From: Candidatus Margulisiibacteriota bacterium | GTDB lineage: Bacteria; Margulisbacteria; WOR-1; O2-12-FULL-45-9 | Direction: 5' to 3' | DNA length: 5,010 nucleotides | Assembly (NCBI GenBank): GCA_028714935.1 | Contig: JAQTLJ010000094.1 | Coordinates: 1 to 5,010, forward strand | In this document: positions 1 through 5,010 of the stretch, in pieces | Position numbering within the stretch: position 1 is the first letter of the stretch | Layout: every line of letters starts with the position of its first letter | Translations under genes and position numbers: made by a program | Notes under the pieces: model-generated | The model's database searches: none | Told to the model about the DNA's origin: nothing | What the model saw: only the letters and a program-made list of their open reading frames with translations

Positions 1-1072
1 TTAATTCGGCCGCCTTTTCAAGATAACCCTGCTCGCTCCTCTGCTCCAGCCATTTCTCCCAGAGACCGTTCTCGACGATATAACTGTAAAAAATATCAGA
101 GCCGATGAAGAACGAATCATGCGGTTCCAGGAAGTCAAAACCGCCCTCATTGGAGAGGATCTTCCGCGCCAGGAGCATACCGACCGCCTTGCCGCCGATA
201 AAACCGGTCCCGATCATCCTGGATTTAATGTCTAAAAGGTCTTGTAAGGAAAAGTTTTTTTTAGCCAGCGCCAGCATCCGCGGCTCCCGGCCGATTATCA
301 CCTTGCAGAGCTGGTCCAGCAACTCCGTTCTTTCTTCAGCTGTCCCTTTCTGGGCGATCTCCTCCGCTTTCAGGAAAAGCCGGTCCCAGTAATCAAGGTT
401 CCTTTCGGCGCTTTCCACGCCACGGTCCGACATATAGGAAAAGAGCCGGGTGGCGTCAACGCTGTTGGTGATCGGCACGAACTTATCGCCCTTTCCCAGA
501 TGCGGCAGGAACATCGTCGGCGAATAACGGTTCCAGACCTTAAGCGGATGAACATAAAAAGCGCCGTCAAAGTTATAGACGTCGAGCAGGAGCTGGGTCG
601 TTTCGCGGATGCGGGCGATCGTCTTGAAAGAATGATTGTTGCGCAGGATGGCAAAATAGGCGATCGTATCAAGCTTGAAAAGGTAGGGGCAGGTGACCAT
701 GAAGAAATTGCCGATCATTAGGTCCGTCGCCCAGGCATATAACAAGTCGGAAAGACAGTCAAAAAGGTAGAACGCCCCCTCGCCTTCCGCGGTCACGATC
801 TCCCGCACTTTTTTGGAGAACGACTCAAAGCCGGAGATGGCGTCGAGCTGGTAGAATTTTATGAGATTATTTGGCTCGATCAGCGGGGGGTGCTTGGCAA
901 AGCGTATATAAACGATCTTTTTTTTATCCGCCAGCGCTTGCCTGATATAGGGCTGGACAAAATGAAGATAATCGGCGATCGTGTCAACTTGCCAGACGAC
1001 ATTATCCCCTTTCCTCAGGCTCTGCAGGATGTCGTCCAGCCCCTTGAGTCCCGTGCTCTCTTTTGCCGGCAA
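1..1072 (-). CDS. PEP synthase-like (PEP/pyruvate-binding) protein, N-terminal 357 residues, cut by left edge
   Basis: The frame stays open from a TTG at 1072 to base 1, so the C-terminal part lies outside the window. Residues 1-180 resemble a degraded RecA/KaiC-type fold: an entry motif GLDDILQSLRKGDNVVW at 11-27, but no GxxGxGKT P-loop, then FDCLSDLL at 104-111 and YVHPLK at 173-178. From about 285 the sequence GFIGGKAVGM (290-299) matches the start of the PPDK/PEP synthase ATP-grasp domain, whose GGKA motif binds ATP. Full-length relatives, from memory, are roughly 800-900 residues and are annotated as phosphoenolpyruvate synthase; these enzymes interconvert pyruvate and PEP in the cytosol. 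Whether this member is catalytic cannot be judged, because the phospho-histidine and PEP-binding domains are missing here. The TTG start is chosen because AAGGAG lies 8 nt upstream and the frame meets a TGA seven codons before it. It probably shares a transcript with nrpR. Confidence 0.82.
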   Translation of the reverse strand, partial: MPAKESTGLKGLDDILQSLRKGDNVVWQVDTIADYLHFVQPYIRQALADKKKIVYIRFAKHPPLIEPNNLIKFYQLDAISGFESFSKKVREIVTAEGEGAFYLFDCLSDLLYAWATDLMIGNFFMVTCPYLFKLDTIAYFAILRNNHSFKTIARIRETTQLLLDVYNFDGAFYVHPLKVWNRYSPTMFLPHLGKGDKFVPITNSVDATRLFSYMSDRGVESAERNLDYWDRLFLKAEEIAQKGTAEERTELLDQLCKVIIGREPRMLALAKKNFSLQDLLDIKSRMIGTGFIGGKAVGMLLARKILSNEGGFDFLEPHDSFFIGSDIFYSYIVENGLWEKWLEQRSEQGYLEKAAEL

Positions 1073-1074
1073 GC

Positions 1075-1179
1075 TTACAACTCCTTGAAGTCAAGCAGTT
1101 GATCGTAATCGACCATGGTAACCAGCGCTTTGCTTTCGGTCTTGATCCCCTCCTCTGCCACCGCCGCGATCGGATTAAG
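1075..1179 (-). pseudogene. nrpR: Out-of-frame C-terminal end of nrpR
   Basis: In the frame shifted by one base relative to the nrpR stop, the minus strand reads LNPIAAVAEEGIKTESKAL and continues to a conserved-looking end, DYDQLLDFKEL, before TAA at 1075-1077. This is the typical end of an NRD domain (consensus, from memory, GGLNPIAAxEExGI). The stretch is therefore the displaced tail of the gene ending at 1175, not a separate gene. It has no start codon of its own at its beginning. Its stop sits two bases before the next gene, a normal operon junction, which indicates that the original nrpR ended here. Confidence 0.8.
1081..1086 (-). promoter_or_regulatory. Ribosome binding site of the PEP synthase-like gene, inside the nrpR tail
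   Basis: On the minus strand AAGGAG is followed by 8 nt and then the TTG at 1072. The same bases encode the last Lys-Glu codons of the ancestral nrpR reading frame, whose TAA (1075-1077) falls between the site and the start. This tight arrangement suggests translational coupling and supports the unusual TTG start. Confidence 0.75.
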
Positions 1180-1999
1180 GCGGTTGACCTTCCTTGCCGA
1201 TCATGATCGCCCGTCCGACTCCGGCTGATTCAACCTTACGGATGATCGCTTCTGCCTCATGCATTGAAGCAGACGGGATCTCCCTTAAACCAGCCAGTAA
1301 TTTGCCGGAACCATGAGTCGCACCCCTAACATCAGTCATCCGTCCTTTAATAAAGATCTCGTGAGGATCGAGCGTCGAACCATCATAATTAATGATATCG
1401 GTGAACCTTAGCGGCCGGTCATTTTCCATCTGGAGGATGCCACCGAACCTGGATTCGATCGGAATAGCATGCTTGAGTAAAACACCATTAAGGTTAATGC
1501 TGCAGAGCGTTCCGAAACCGATCACGCCCGGCGGGATGACCACTCCCCCGATCTGCTGGCCAGGTTCAGCGAGCATCACCTTGTTGCCGGTCGCTAATTT
1601 CTTCTCAAAGACCGGGGTCATCGCCTTTATTGCCTTCTGGAAATCTTGTTTGTCAATAAAAGAGAGGTTGAGAATGACCCGGCCGGTCATTTTATAAATG
1701 TCGAAATCCATCTTATACGCCATCGTTTCGATCCTTGAGCTCATAAAGCCGACTTTATCAGAAACAAAGGCATTCCCCAATTCTTCAATCCCTTTGTTGG
1801 TAATGATCCGCCCCTCTTTCCATAATCCCTTCATCAAGCCTTTCTCGCTTAATTCCTTAAGATGATAGCGAACCGTCCGCTCAGGCATATCTATCCCCTG
1901 CTCTTTCAGCTTCTCCGCGATCTCCGCCGAGCCGATCGGCTCCTTCGATCCGGCAACCAGCTTTAGGATCGCGTTTATTTTCCTGTCCAGATCATTCAT
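1175..1999 (-). CDS. nrpR: NrpR-type nitrogen repressor, winged helix plus NRD domain, C-terminus lost by frame break
   Basis: The frame encodes 274 residues from the ATG at 1999. Residues 5-70 form a winged helix of the RNase R/NrpR type, with recognition-helix motif RTVRYHL at 41-47 and wing motif GRIIT at 63-67. From about 81 to the end runs an NRD (DUF128) domain with the usual PPGVIGFGTLCSINLNG stretch and a LREIPSASM motif. In methanogens NrpR binds operators when nitrogen is sufficient and is released by 2-oxoglutarate. The frame stops at TAA 1175-1177 just after GKEGQPP, before the expected LNPIAA-type end, which is found out of frame directly downstream. ATG 1999 is preferred over an in-frame TTG at 2023: it starts just before the winged helix and has a weak GGAT site 6 nt upstream, whereas the TTG has none. 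It is divergent from gdhA. Family assignment is firm; function of the truncated product is doubtful. Confidence 0.85.
   Translation of the reverse strand: MNDLDRKINAILKLVAGSKEPIGSAEIAEKLKEQGIDMPERTVRYHLKELSEKGLMKGLWKEGRIITNKGIEELGNAFVSDKVGFMSSRIETMAYKMDFDIYKMTGRVILNLSFIDKQDFQKAIKAMTPVFEKKLATGNKVMLAEPGQQIGGVVIPPGVIGFGTLCSINLNGVLLKHAIPIESRFGGILQMENDRPLRFTDIINYDGSTLDPHEIFIKGRMTDVRGATHGSGKLLAGLREIPSASMHEAEAIIRKVESAGVGRAIMIGKEGQPP
1188..1195. repeat. CCTTCCTT tandem 4-bp repeat at the nrpR frame break
   Basis: Two adjacent CCTT units (AAGGAAGG on the coding strand) lie just upstream of the premature nrpR stop. Removing one unit would join the frames exactly, giving GKVNRLNPIAAV and a 306-residue protein. 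Slippage at this repeat is one explanation of the frame break; a larger deletion nearby is the other. With only two copies it is not a microsatellite in the usual sense. Confidence 0.5.
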
Positions 2000-2038
2000 T
2001 GCATTATCCGTGAATTCGCGCAATCAGTGAATCAGGCA

Positions 2039-2068
2039 TTGACATACGGCAAGTCATTGCCGTATAAT
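2039..2068 (+). promoter_or_regulatory. Consensus sigma70-type promoter for gdhA
   Basis: TTGACA (2039-2044) and TATAAT (2063-2068) are both perfect consensus hexamers separated by 18 bp. Transcription would begin near 2075, leaving an untranslated leader of about 95 nt before the gdhA ATG at 2171. The spacer is almost entirely occupied by a perfect palindrome, so this strong promoter is probably repressed. Two perfect hexamers at near-ideal spacing, in the right orientation and upstream of a gene, are unlikely by chance. Confidence 0.85.
2044..2065. promoter_or_regulatory. Palindromic operator inside the gdhA promoter, probable NrpR site
   Basis: ATACGGCAA (2044-2052) and TTGCCGTAT (2057-2065) are perfect inverted repeats around a 4-bp centre, GTCA. 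The site overlaps the last base of the -35 and the first three bases of the -10, so a bound protein would block RNA polymerase. Its core is GGCA-N6-TGCC, with the same geometry as GGAA-N6-TTCC, the operator known for methanogen NrpR. The adjacent divergent gene encodes an NrpR protein, making it the leading candidate for binding. The palindrome is seen directly; the binding partner is inferred. Confidence 0.8.
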
Positions 2069-2073
2069 TATTT

Positions 2074-2124
2074 CCGGTCGATTTACAATACAACTGCAAG
2101 GAGGTGCGCCGCAAGCTCGACCGG
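2074..2124 (+). promoter_or_regulatory. gdhA leader with inverted repeat and orphan Shine-Dalgarno-like sequence
   Basis: CCGGTCGA (2074-2081) and TCGACCGG (2117-2124) can pair as an 8-bp stem closing a 35-nt loop, beginning almost at the predicted transcript 5' end. The loop contains AAGGAGG (2098-2104), a perfect ribosome-binding sequence with no ATG, GTG or TTG at a usable distance behind it. It may stabilise the transcript end or have a regulatory role. I do not recognise it as any known riboswitch. Chance is possible for an 8-bp repeat. Confidence 0.4.
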
Positions 2125-2155
2125 CTCCCTGTTATTAATATATTTATATCATATT

Positions 2156-2161
2156 AGGAGG
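2156..2161 (+). promoter_or_regulatory. gdhA ribosome binding site
   Basis: AGGAGG with 9 nt to the ATG at 2171. This fixes the gdhA start there rather than at the in-frame GTG at 2027, which would give a 48-residue extension encoded across the promoter and operator. Confidence 0.9.
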
Positions 2162-2170
2162 AAAACGACA

Positions 2171-3499
2171 ATGGTAAAGCATATTATCGAAGATGTCATT
2201 AAAAGGAATCCGGGCGAAGTTGAGTTCCATCAGGCGGTGCAGGAAGTGGTTGAATCGGTCGCGCCCGTTCTGGACAAGCATCCGGAATACAAAGAGATGA
2301 AGATACTGGAGCGGATCGTTGAACCGGAGCGGCAGCTCATGTTTCGCGTCCCCTGGGTGGATGATAAGGGGAATATACAGGTCAACCGCGGTTTCCGCAT
2401 TCAATTTAACAGCGCCATCGGCCCCTACAAGGGCGGCTTGCGCTTCCACCCTTCCGTCTATATCGGCATCATTAAATTCTTAGGATTCGAACAAATATTC
2501 AAGAACGCCCTGACCACGCTCCCCATGGGCGGCAGCAAAGGTGGTTCCGACTTTGACCCGAAGGGCAAGTCCGACATGGAAGTGATGCGTTTCTGCCAGA
2601 GCTTTATGACCGAGCTCTTCCGCCACATCGGCCCGGATACCGACGTTCCAGCCGGTGATATCGGCGTCGGCGGCCGCGAGATCGGCTTCATGTTCGGTAT
2701 GTACAAGAAGCTGCGCAATGAGTTCACCGGCGTATTGACCGGCAAGGGGCTCGATTGGGGCGGCTCGCTGGTCAGGACCGAAGCAACGGGCTACGGCCTG
2801 ATCTATTTTCTGCTAGAGATGCTAAAAAGCCTGGGCAAGGAGATCAAAGGCGCGACCGTCGTCTCTTCCGGTTCCGGCAACGTCTCGATCTATGCCATTC
2901 AGAAGTGCCAGGAGCTCGGCGCCAAGGTCGTCGCCTGCAGTGACTCCAACGGCTATATATATGATAAGGACGGGATCAACCTCAAGACTGTCAAACAGCT
3001 GAAGGAAGTTGAGCGCAAGAGGATCAAAGAATATATCAAGATCCATCCCAAAGCGGTCTATGAGGAAGGCTGCGACAACATCTGGAAGATCAAGTGCGAT
3101 ATTGCCCTACCCAACGCCACCCAGAACGAGATCGACAAGAAGTCGGCTGAGAAGCTGGTAGAGAACGGCGTCTGGGCAGTGGCTGAAGGGGCGAATATGC
3201 CTTCGACTCCTGATGCGATCAAGGTCTTCCAAAAAGCCAAGGTTGCTTTCGGCCCCGCCAAGGCGGCCAACGCCGGCGGCGTCGCCACCTCCGGCCTGGA
3301 AATGAGCCAGAACAGCCAGCGGCTCTCCTGGTCATTCGAGGAGACCGACAAATATCTCAACCGGATCATGAAAGCGATCTACAAGCAGTCAAAAGAAGCG
3401 GCCGAAGAGTACGGCCAACCGGGGAATTTAGTCGTCGGCGCCAATATTGCCGGGTTCACCAAGGTCGCTAAAGCGATGTACGCGCAGGGATTAGTCTAA
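2171..3499 (+). CDS. gdhA: NADP-type glutamate dehydrogenase, complete
   Basis: The 442-residue product has the length of hexameric bacterial GDH (about 440-450) and catalyses reductive amination of 2-oxoglutarate to glutamate with ammonia in the cytosol. Visible motifs in order: GPYKGGLRF with Lys87, FKNAL with Lys111, PMGGSKGGSDFDPKGKS with Lys123, and PAGDIGVGGREIGFM with Asp163. These correspond, with a constant offset of two, to the substrate and catalytic residues Lys89, Lys113, Lys125 and Asp165 of Clostridium symbiosum GDH. The Rossmann domain starts with GSGNV at 234-238, and Ser257-Asp258 follow the second strand as in E. coli GdhA, favouring NADP(H). The C-terminal AANAGGVATSGLEMSQNS (365-382) and GANIAGFTKVA are intact. 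It is a single-gene transcription unit with its own promoter, operator and terminator, and is divergent from nrpR. An NADP-linked enzyme of this kind normally works in the assimilating direction. Confidence 0.97.
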   Translation: MVKHIIEDVIKRNPGEVEFHQAVQEVVESVAPVLDKHPEYKEMKILERIVEPERQLMFRVPWVDDKGNIQVNRGFRIQFNSAIGPYKGGLRFHPSVYIGIIKFLGFEQIFKNALTTLPMGGSKGGSDFDPKGKSDMEVMRFCQSFMTELFRHIGPDTDVPAGDIGVGGREIGFMFGMYKKLRNEFTGVLTGKGLDWGGSLVRTEATGYGLIYFLLEMLKSLGKEIKGATVVSSGSGNVSIYAIQKCQELGAKVVACSDSNGYIYDKDGINLKTVKQLKEVERKRIKEYIKIHPKAVYEEGCDNIWKIKCDIALPNATQNEIDKKSAEKLVENGVWAVAEGANMPSTPDAIKVFQKAKVAFGPAKAANAGGVATSGLEMSQNSQRLSWSFEETDKYLNRIMKAIYKQSKEAAEEYGQPGNLVVGANIAGFTKVAKAMYAQGLV

Positions 3500-3508
3500 C
3501 TAAAGTTT

Positions 3509-3540
3509 AAAGCCCCAGGAGAGATCCTGGGGCTTTTTTA
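3509..3540. terminator. Rho-independent terminator between convergent genes
   Basis: AAAGCCCCAGGA (3509-3520) and TCCTGGGGCTTT (3525-3536) form a perfect 12-bp GC-rich stem with a GAGA tetraloop, followed by more T residues. It ends gdhA, whose stop is 9 bases upstream. On the minus strand the stem is followed by TTTAAACTTTAG, a moderately T-rich tail, so it could also stop the PAS gene; the TAA of that gene (3538-3540) abuts the stem. Confidence 0.93.
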
Positions 3541-4473
3541 TCCGTTCTTTTTCTCGTTGGAGATATCAACATTGATCTCGGCGACCAGCCATTCCCCTTT
3601 CTCGTCCTTAAAGGGAATGGTGGTGACCCGGATCGGCCGGTTCCCTTCCTTGGCCAGGCGCTCTTCCTTGACAACCGGCTTATGGGTGCTCAGCGCCTCA
3701 GGTATCCCACAACCATCACAGGGCGAGGTCCTGTCCATAAAATATTCGTAGCACTTTTTGCCCTGGTAAGGGCCATAGACCTTTTGCCACTCCTTGTCAA
3801 CAAAGCGGAGATTAAAATCCTTATCAATGATGTCCAGGCCGGTTTTTGTCACGCCCAGAATGAACTCAAGCTCTTCCTGGATCATGCGCTTTTCCTTTTT
3901 CCTTTTACTTATCTCTTCGGATAATTCATCCAGCTCCTGGTCCTTTGTCTCAATATTCTTTTCCTGCTTGATCATCTTAAGTTCCCGTCCGACCGCAAGA
4001 TTATGGAACTCCTCCAACTCATGCACTTGTATTTTTAACTCTTCCGCCGTCCGCTTGATCCCAGCGATCTGCTCTTTCTCAGTTATATCCTCAATGGCCA
4101 GGAGAATCACCCGCGGTTTGGCCGGCGGCCTGGGTATCCGCCGGGCGTTCAGGAGCATTATTCGCTTGCCAATGCCGGGAAAATCATGTTTCACTTCATA
4201 ATTATCAAAGCTTTCGTTACTAGGCAGAATGCCCTCCAGCAACTTCCGCAACGCGGGAATATCCCATTGTTTGTTCCCCAGATCATAAATGAACTGCTGC
4301 TCGGTCTCTGCGGGTTTTACTTGGAAGGTCTGATAAAAAGCACGGCTGGCAGACATCACCTTCAGATCGCCATCCAGGATGACCAACGGTTCACGCACGG
4401 CATTAATCGTGCTCTCGGCTATTTCCCGAGCATCCTGCAGCGCTTGATATTCTTTATCGGGGATTTCAACCAT
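3538..4473 (-). CDS. Double-PAS sensor protein without a recognisable output domain
   Basis: From the ATG at 4473 the product is 311 residues (residue numbers below count from an alternative ATG at 4479, two codons longer). A first PAS domain covers about 16-132, with NAVREPLVILDGDLKVMSAS at its start and the usual exit DITEKEQ. A charged coiled coil, about 133-205, contains LAVGRELKMI, a linker motif common in PAS sensor kinases. A second PAS domain covers about 205-308 and carries Cys243, Cys254 and Cys257 (CYEYFMDRTSPCDGC), which might bind a metal, an iron-sulfur cluster or respond to redox. No HisKA, HATPase, GGDEF, receiver or DNA-binding domain follows, and there is no signal peptide or membrane segment, so it is a cytosolic sensor that probably acts on a partner. 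It starts 13 bases after the glnA stop and is likely co-transcribed with it. ATG 4473 is favoured because GAGGG lies 6 nt before it but touches ATG 4479. Confidence 0.85.
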   Translation of the reverse strand: MVEIPDKEYQALQDAREIAESTINAVREPLVILDGDLKVMSASRAFYQTFQVKPAETEQQFIYDLGNKQWDIPALRKLLEGILPSNESFDNYEVKHDFPGIGKRIMLLNARRIPRPPAKPRVILLAIEDITEKEQIAGIKRTAEELKIQVHELEEFHNLAVGRELKMIKQEKNIETKDQELDELSEEISKRKKEKRMIQEELEFILGVTKTGLDIIDKDFNLRFVDKEWQKVYGPYQGKKCYEYFMDRTSPCDGCGIPEALSTHKPVVKEERLAKEGNRPIRVTTIPFKDEKGEWLVAEINVDISNEKKNG

Positions 4474-4479
4474 GGACAT

Positions 4480-4484
4480 CCCTC
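4480..4484 (-). promoter_or_regulatory. Ribosome binding site deciding the PAS gene start
   Basis: GAGGG on the minus strand is 6 nt from the ATG at 4473 and directly adjacent to the ATG at 4479. Normal spacing favours the inner ATG. The site lies in the gap between the glnA stop and the PAS gene. Confidence 0.6.
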
Positions 4485-4486
4485 AG

Positions 4487-5010
4487 TTACAAAGCCTCGA
4501 GGTACTTTTCGATCTCCCACGGCGTGATCTGCATCCGGTAGTCGTCGAATTCGGCCAGTTTGGCCTCGACGAACTTCTCGAGCGTATGCTTGCCCAGCGC
4601 TTCTTGGACAACTTTATCCTTTTTTAGCTCTTCCACCGCGCGCTTGATCGAGAACGGCAGCATATCGATCTTCAGCTCCGCCAGGCGGGAAGGTTCTAAT
4701 TCATAAACGTCCTCTTCGATCGGCTTGGGCGGCGTTAATTCGCGTTTGACACCATCAAGGCCGGCCTTGAGCATCGCCGCAAAAGCGATGTATGGGTTGC
4801 ACGACGGGTCGGGACAGCGCAGCTCCATCCGGGTAGATAGCTCACGGCCCGGGCTGTAGCGGGGGATCCTGATCAGTGCCGAGCGGTTGATCTGTGCCCA
4901 GCAAATATAGACGGGGGCCTCGTAGCCGGAAACCAACCGCTTATAGGAATTGACCGTCGGGGCAACGACCGCCGCCAGGGCCTTGGCGTGAGCAAGCTGA
5001 CCAGCCAGGA
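4487..5010 (-). CDS. glnA: Type I glutamine synthetase, C-terminal 173 residues, cut by right edge
   Basis: The frame is open to the right edge and ends at TAA 4487-4489. The sequence begins in AVVAPTVNSYKRLVSGYEAP, followed by NRSALIRIPRY and RMELRCPDPSCNPYIAFAAM, the arginine and substrate-binding blocks of the GSI catalytic barrel (E. coli counterparts NRSASIRIP and RxEVRFPDPAANPY). GS makes glutamine from glutamate, ammonia and ATP as a cytosolic dodecamer. The region matching the adenylylation loop of E. coli GS (NLYDLPP) reads EDVYELEPSRL and keeps a tyrosine, but the following ELKIDMLPFS and the end YRMQITPWEIEKYL look more like the GSI-alpha branch, which is usually not adenylylated; this is a judgement from memory. 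The start and promoter are outside the window, so I cannot see whether it has the same operator as gdhA. Confidence 0.96.
   Translation of the reverse strand, partial: LAGQLAHAKALAAVVAPTVNSYKRLVSGYEAPVYICWAQINRSALIRIPRYSPGRELSTRMELRCPDPSCNPYIAFAAMLKAGLDGVKRELTPPKPIEEDVYELEPSRLAELKIDMLPFSIKRAVEELKKDKVVQEALGKHTLEKFVEAKLAEFDDYRMQITPWEIEKYLEAL

Noticed and set aside
370..721. Separate small genes on either strand inside 1-1072
   Set aside because: They overlap a continuous, strongly family-like frame and have low-complexity Arg/Ser/Pro-rich translations typical of shadow frames.
918..925. A8 run (coding strand) in the PEP synthase-like gene as a slippery A-AAA-AAG frameshift site
   Set aside because: The frame is open on both sides and encodes a conserved-looking Lys run; a second A8 run at 255-262 is also in frame. 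Slippage errors are possible but no frameshift is needed.
2000..2023. nrpR start at TTG 2023
   Set aside because: No ribosome site precedes it; ATG 1999 is just ahead of the conserved winged helix and has a weak GGAT site.
2027..2170. 48-residue N-terminal extension of gdhA from GTG 2027
   Set aside because: The stretch covers the -35, operator, -10 and leader, has no homology to GDH, and the ATG at 2171 has an ideal AGGAGG and gives the family's normal length.
2074..2170. Glutamine or other known riboswitch in the gdhA leader
   Set aside because: I could not find the conserved core of the glnA RNA motif or any other class I know.
3557..4527. Plus-strand reading frames opposite the PAS gene
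   Set aside because: They are antisense to a clear two-PAS coding frame and have no recognisable motif or ribosome site.
1..5010. CRISPR, tRNA, rRNA, insertion sequences or attachment sites
   Set aside because: No repeated spacer pattern, cloverleaf, rRNA-like sequence, transposase or terminal inverted repeats seen.

Overview
The window reads as a bacterial nitrogen-assimilation locus. It has a consensus sigma70-type promoter, strong Shine-Dalgarno sites and a rho-independent terminator, yet its regulator is of the NrpR family, best known from methanogenic archaea. Composition is balanced (my impression is near 50% GC), coding is dense and all genes look native to one genome. An uncultured or candidate-phylum anaerobe is my guess; the sequence does not settle the lineage.

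Layout, left to right. (1) 1-1072, minus strand: the N-terminal 357 residues of a PEP synthase-like protein, running off the left edge, with a RecA/KaiC-like N-terminal region that has no visible P-loop. (2) 1175-1999, minus: an NrpR-type repressor (winged helix plus NRD domain). Its reading frame is broken near the C-terminus; the conserved tail continues in another frame to 1075, two bases before the PEP synthase-like start. (3) 2000-2170: a divergent regulatory region with TTGACA-N18-TATAAT facing right. A perfect 9+9 bp palindrome fills the spacer, and a leader of about 95 nt follows. (4) 2171-3499, plus: complete NADP-type glutamate dehydrogenase (gdhA). (5) 3509-3540: a strong hairpin terminator shared by two convergent genes. 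(6) 3538-4473, minus: a double-PAS protein without an output domain. (7) 4487-5010, minus: the C-terminal 173 residues of type I glutamine synthetase (glnA), immediately upstream of the PAS gene and probably in its operon.

Together: GDH and GS are the two ammonia-fixing enzymes that connect 2-oxoglutarate, glutamate and glutamine. NrpR proteins sense 2-oxoglutarate and repress nitrogen genes. The palindrome has the form GGCA-N6-TGCC, the same geometry as the methanogen NrpR operator GGAA-N6-TTCC, and lies inside the gdhA promoter, so NrpR control of gdhA is the simplest model. The PEP synthase-like gene would link this to the PEP/pyruvate node, and the PAS protein may add redox or ligand sensing to the glnA operon. 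The broken nrpR frame is either a real lesion or a sequence error, and it decides whether this circuit works.
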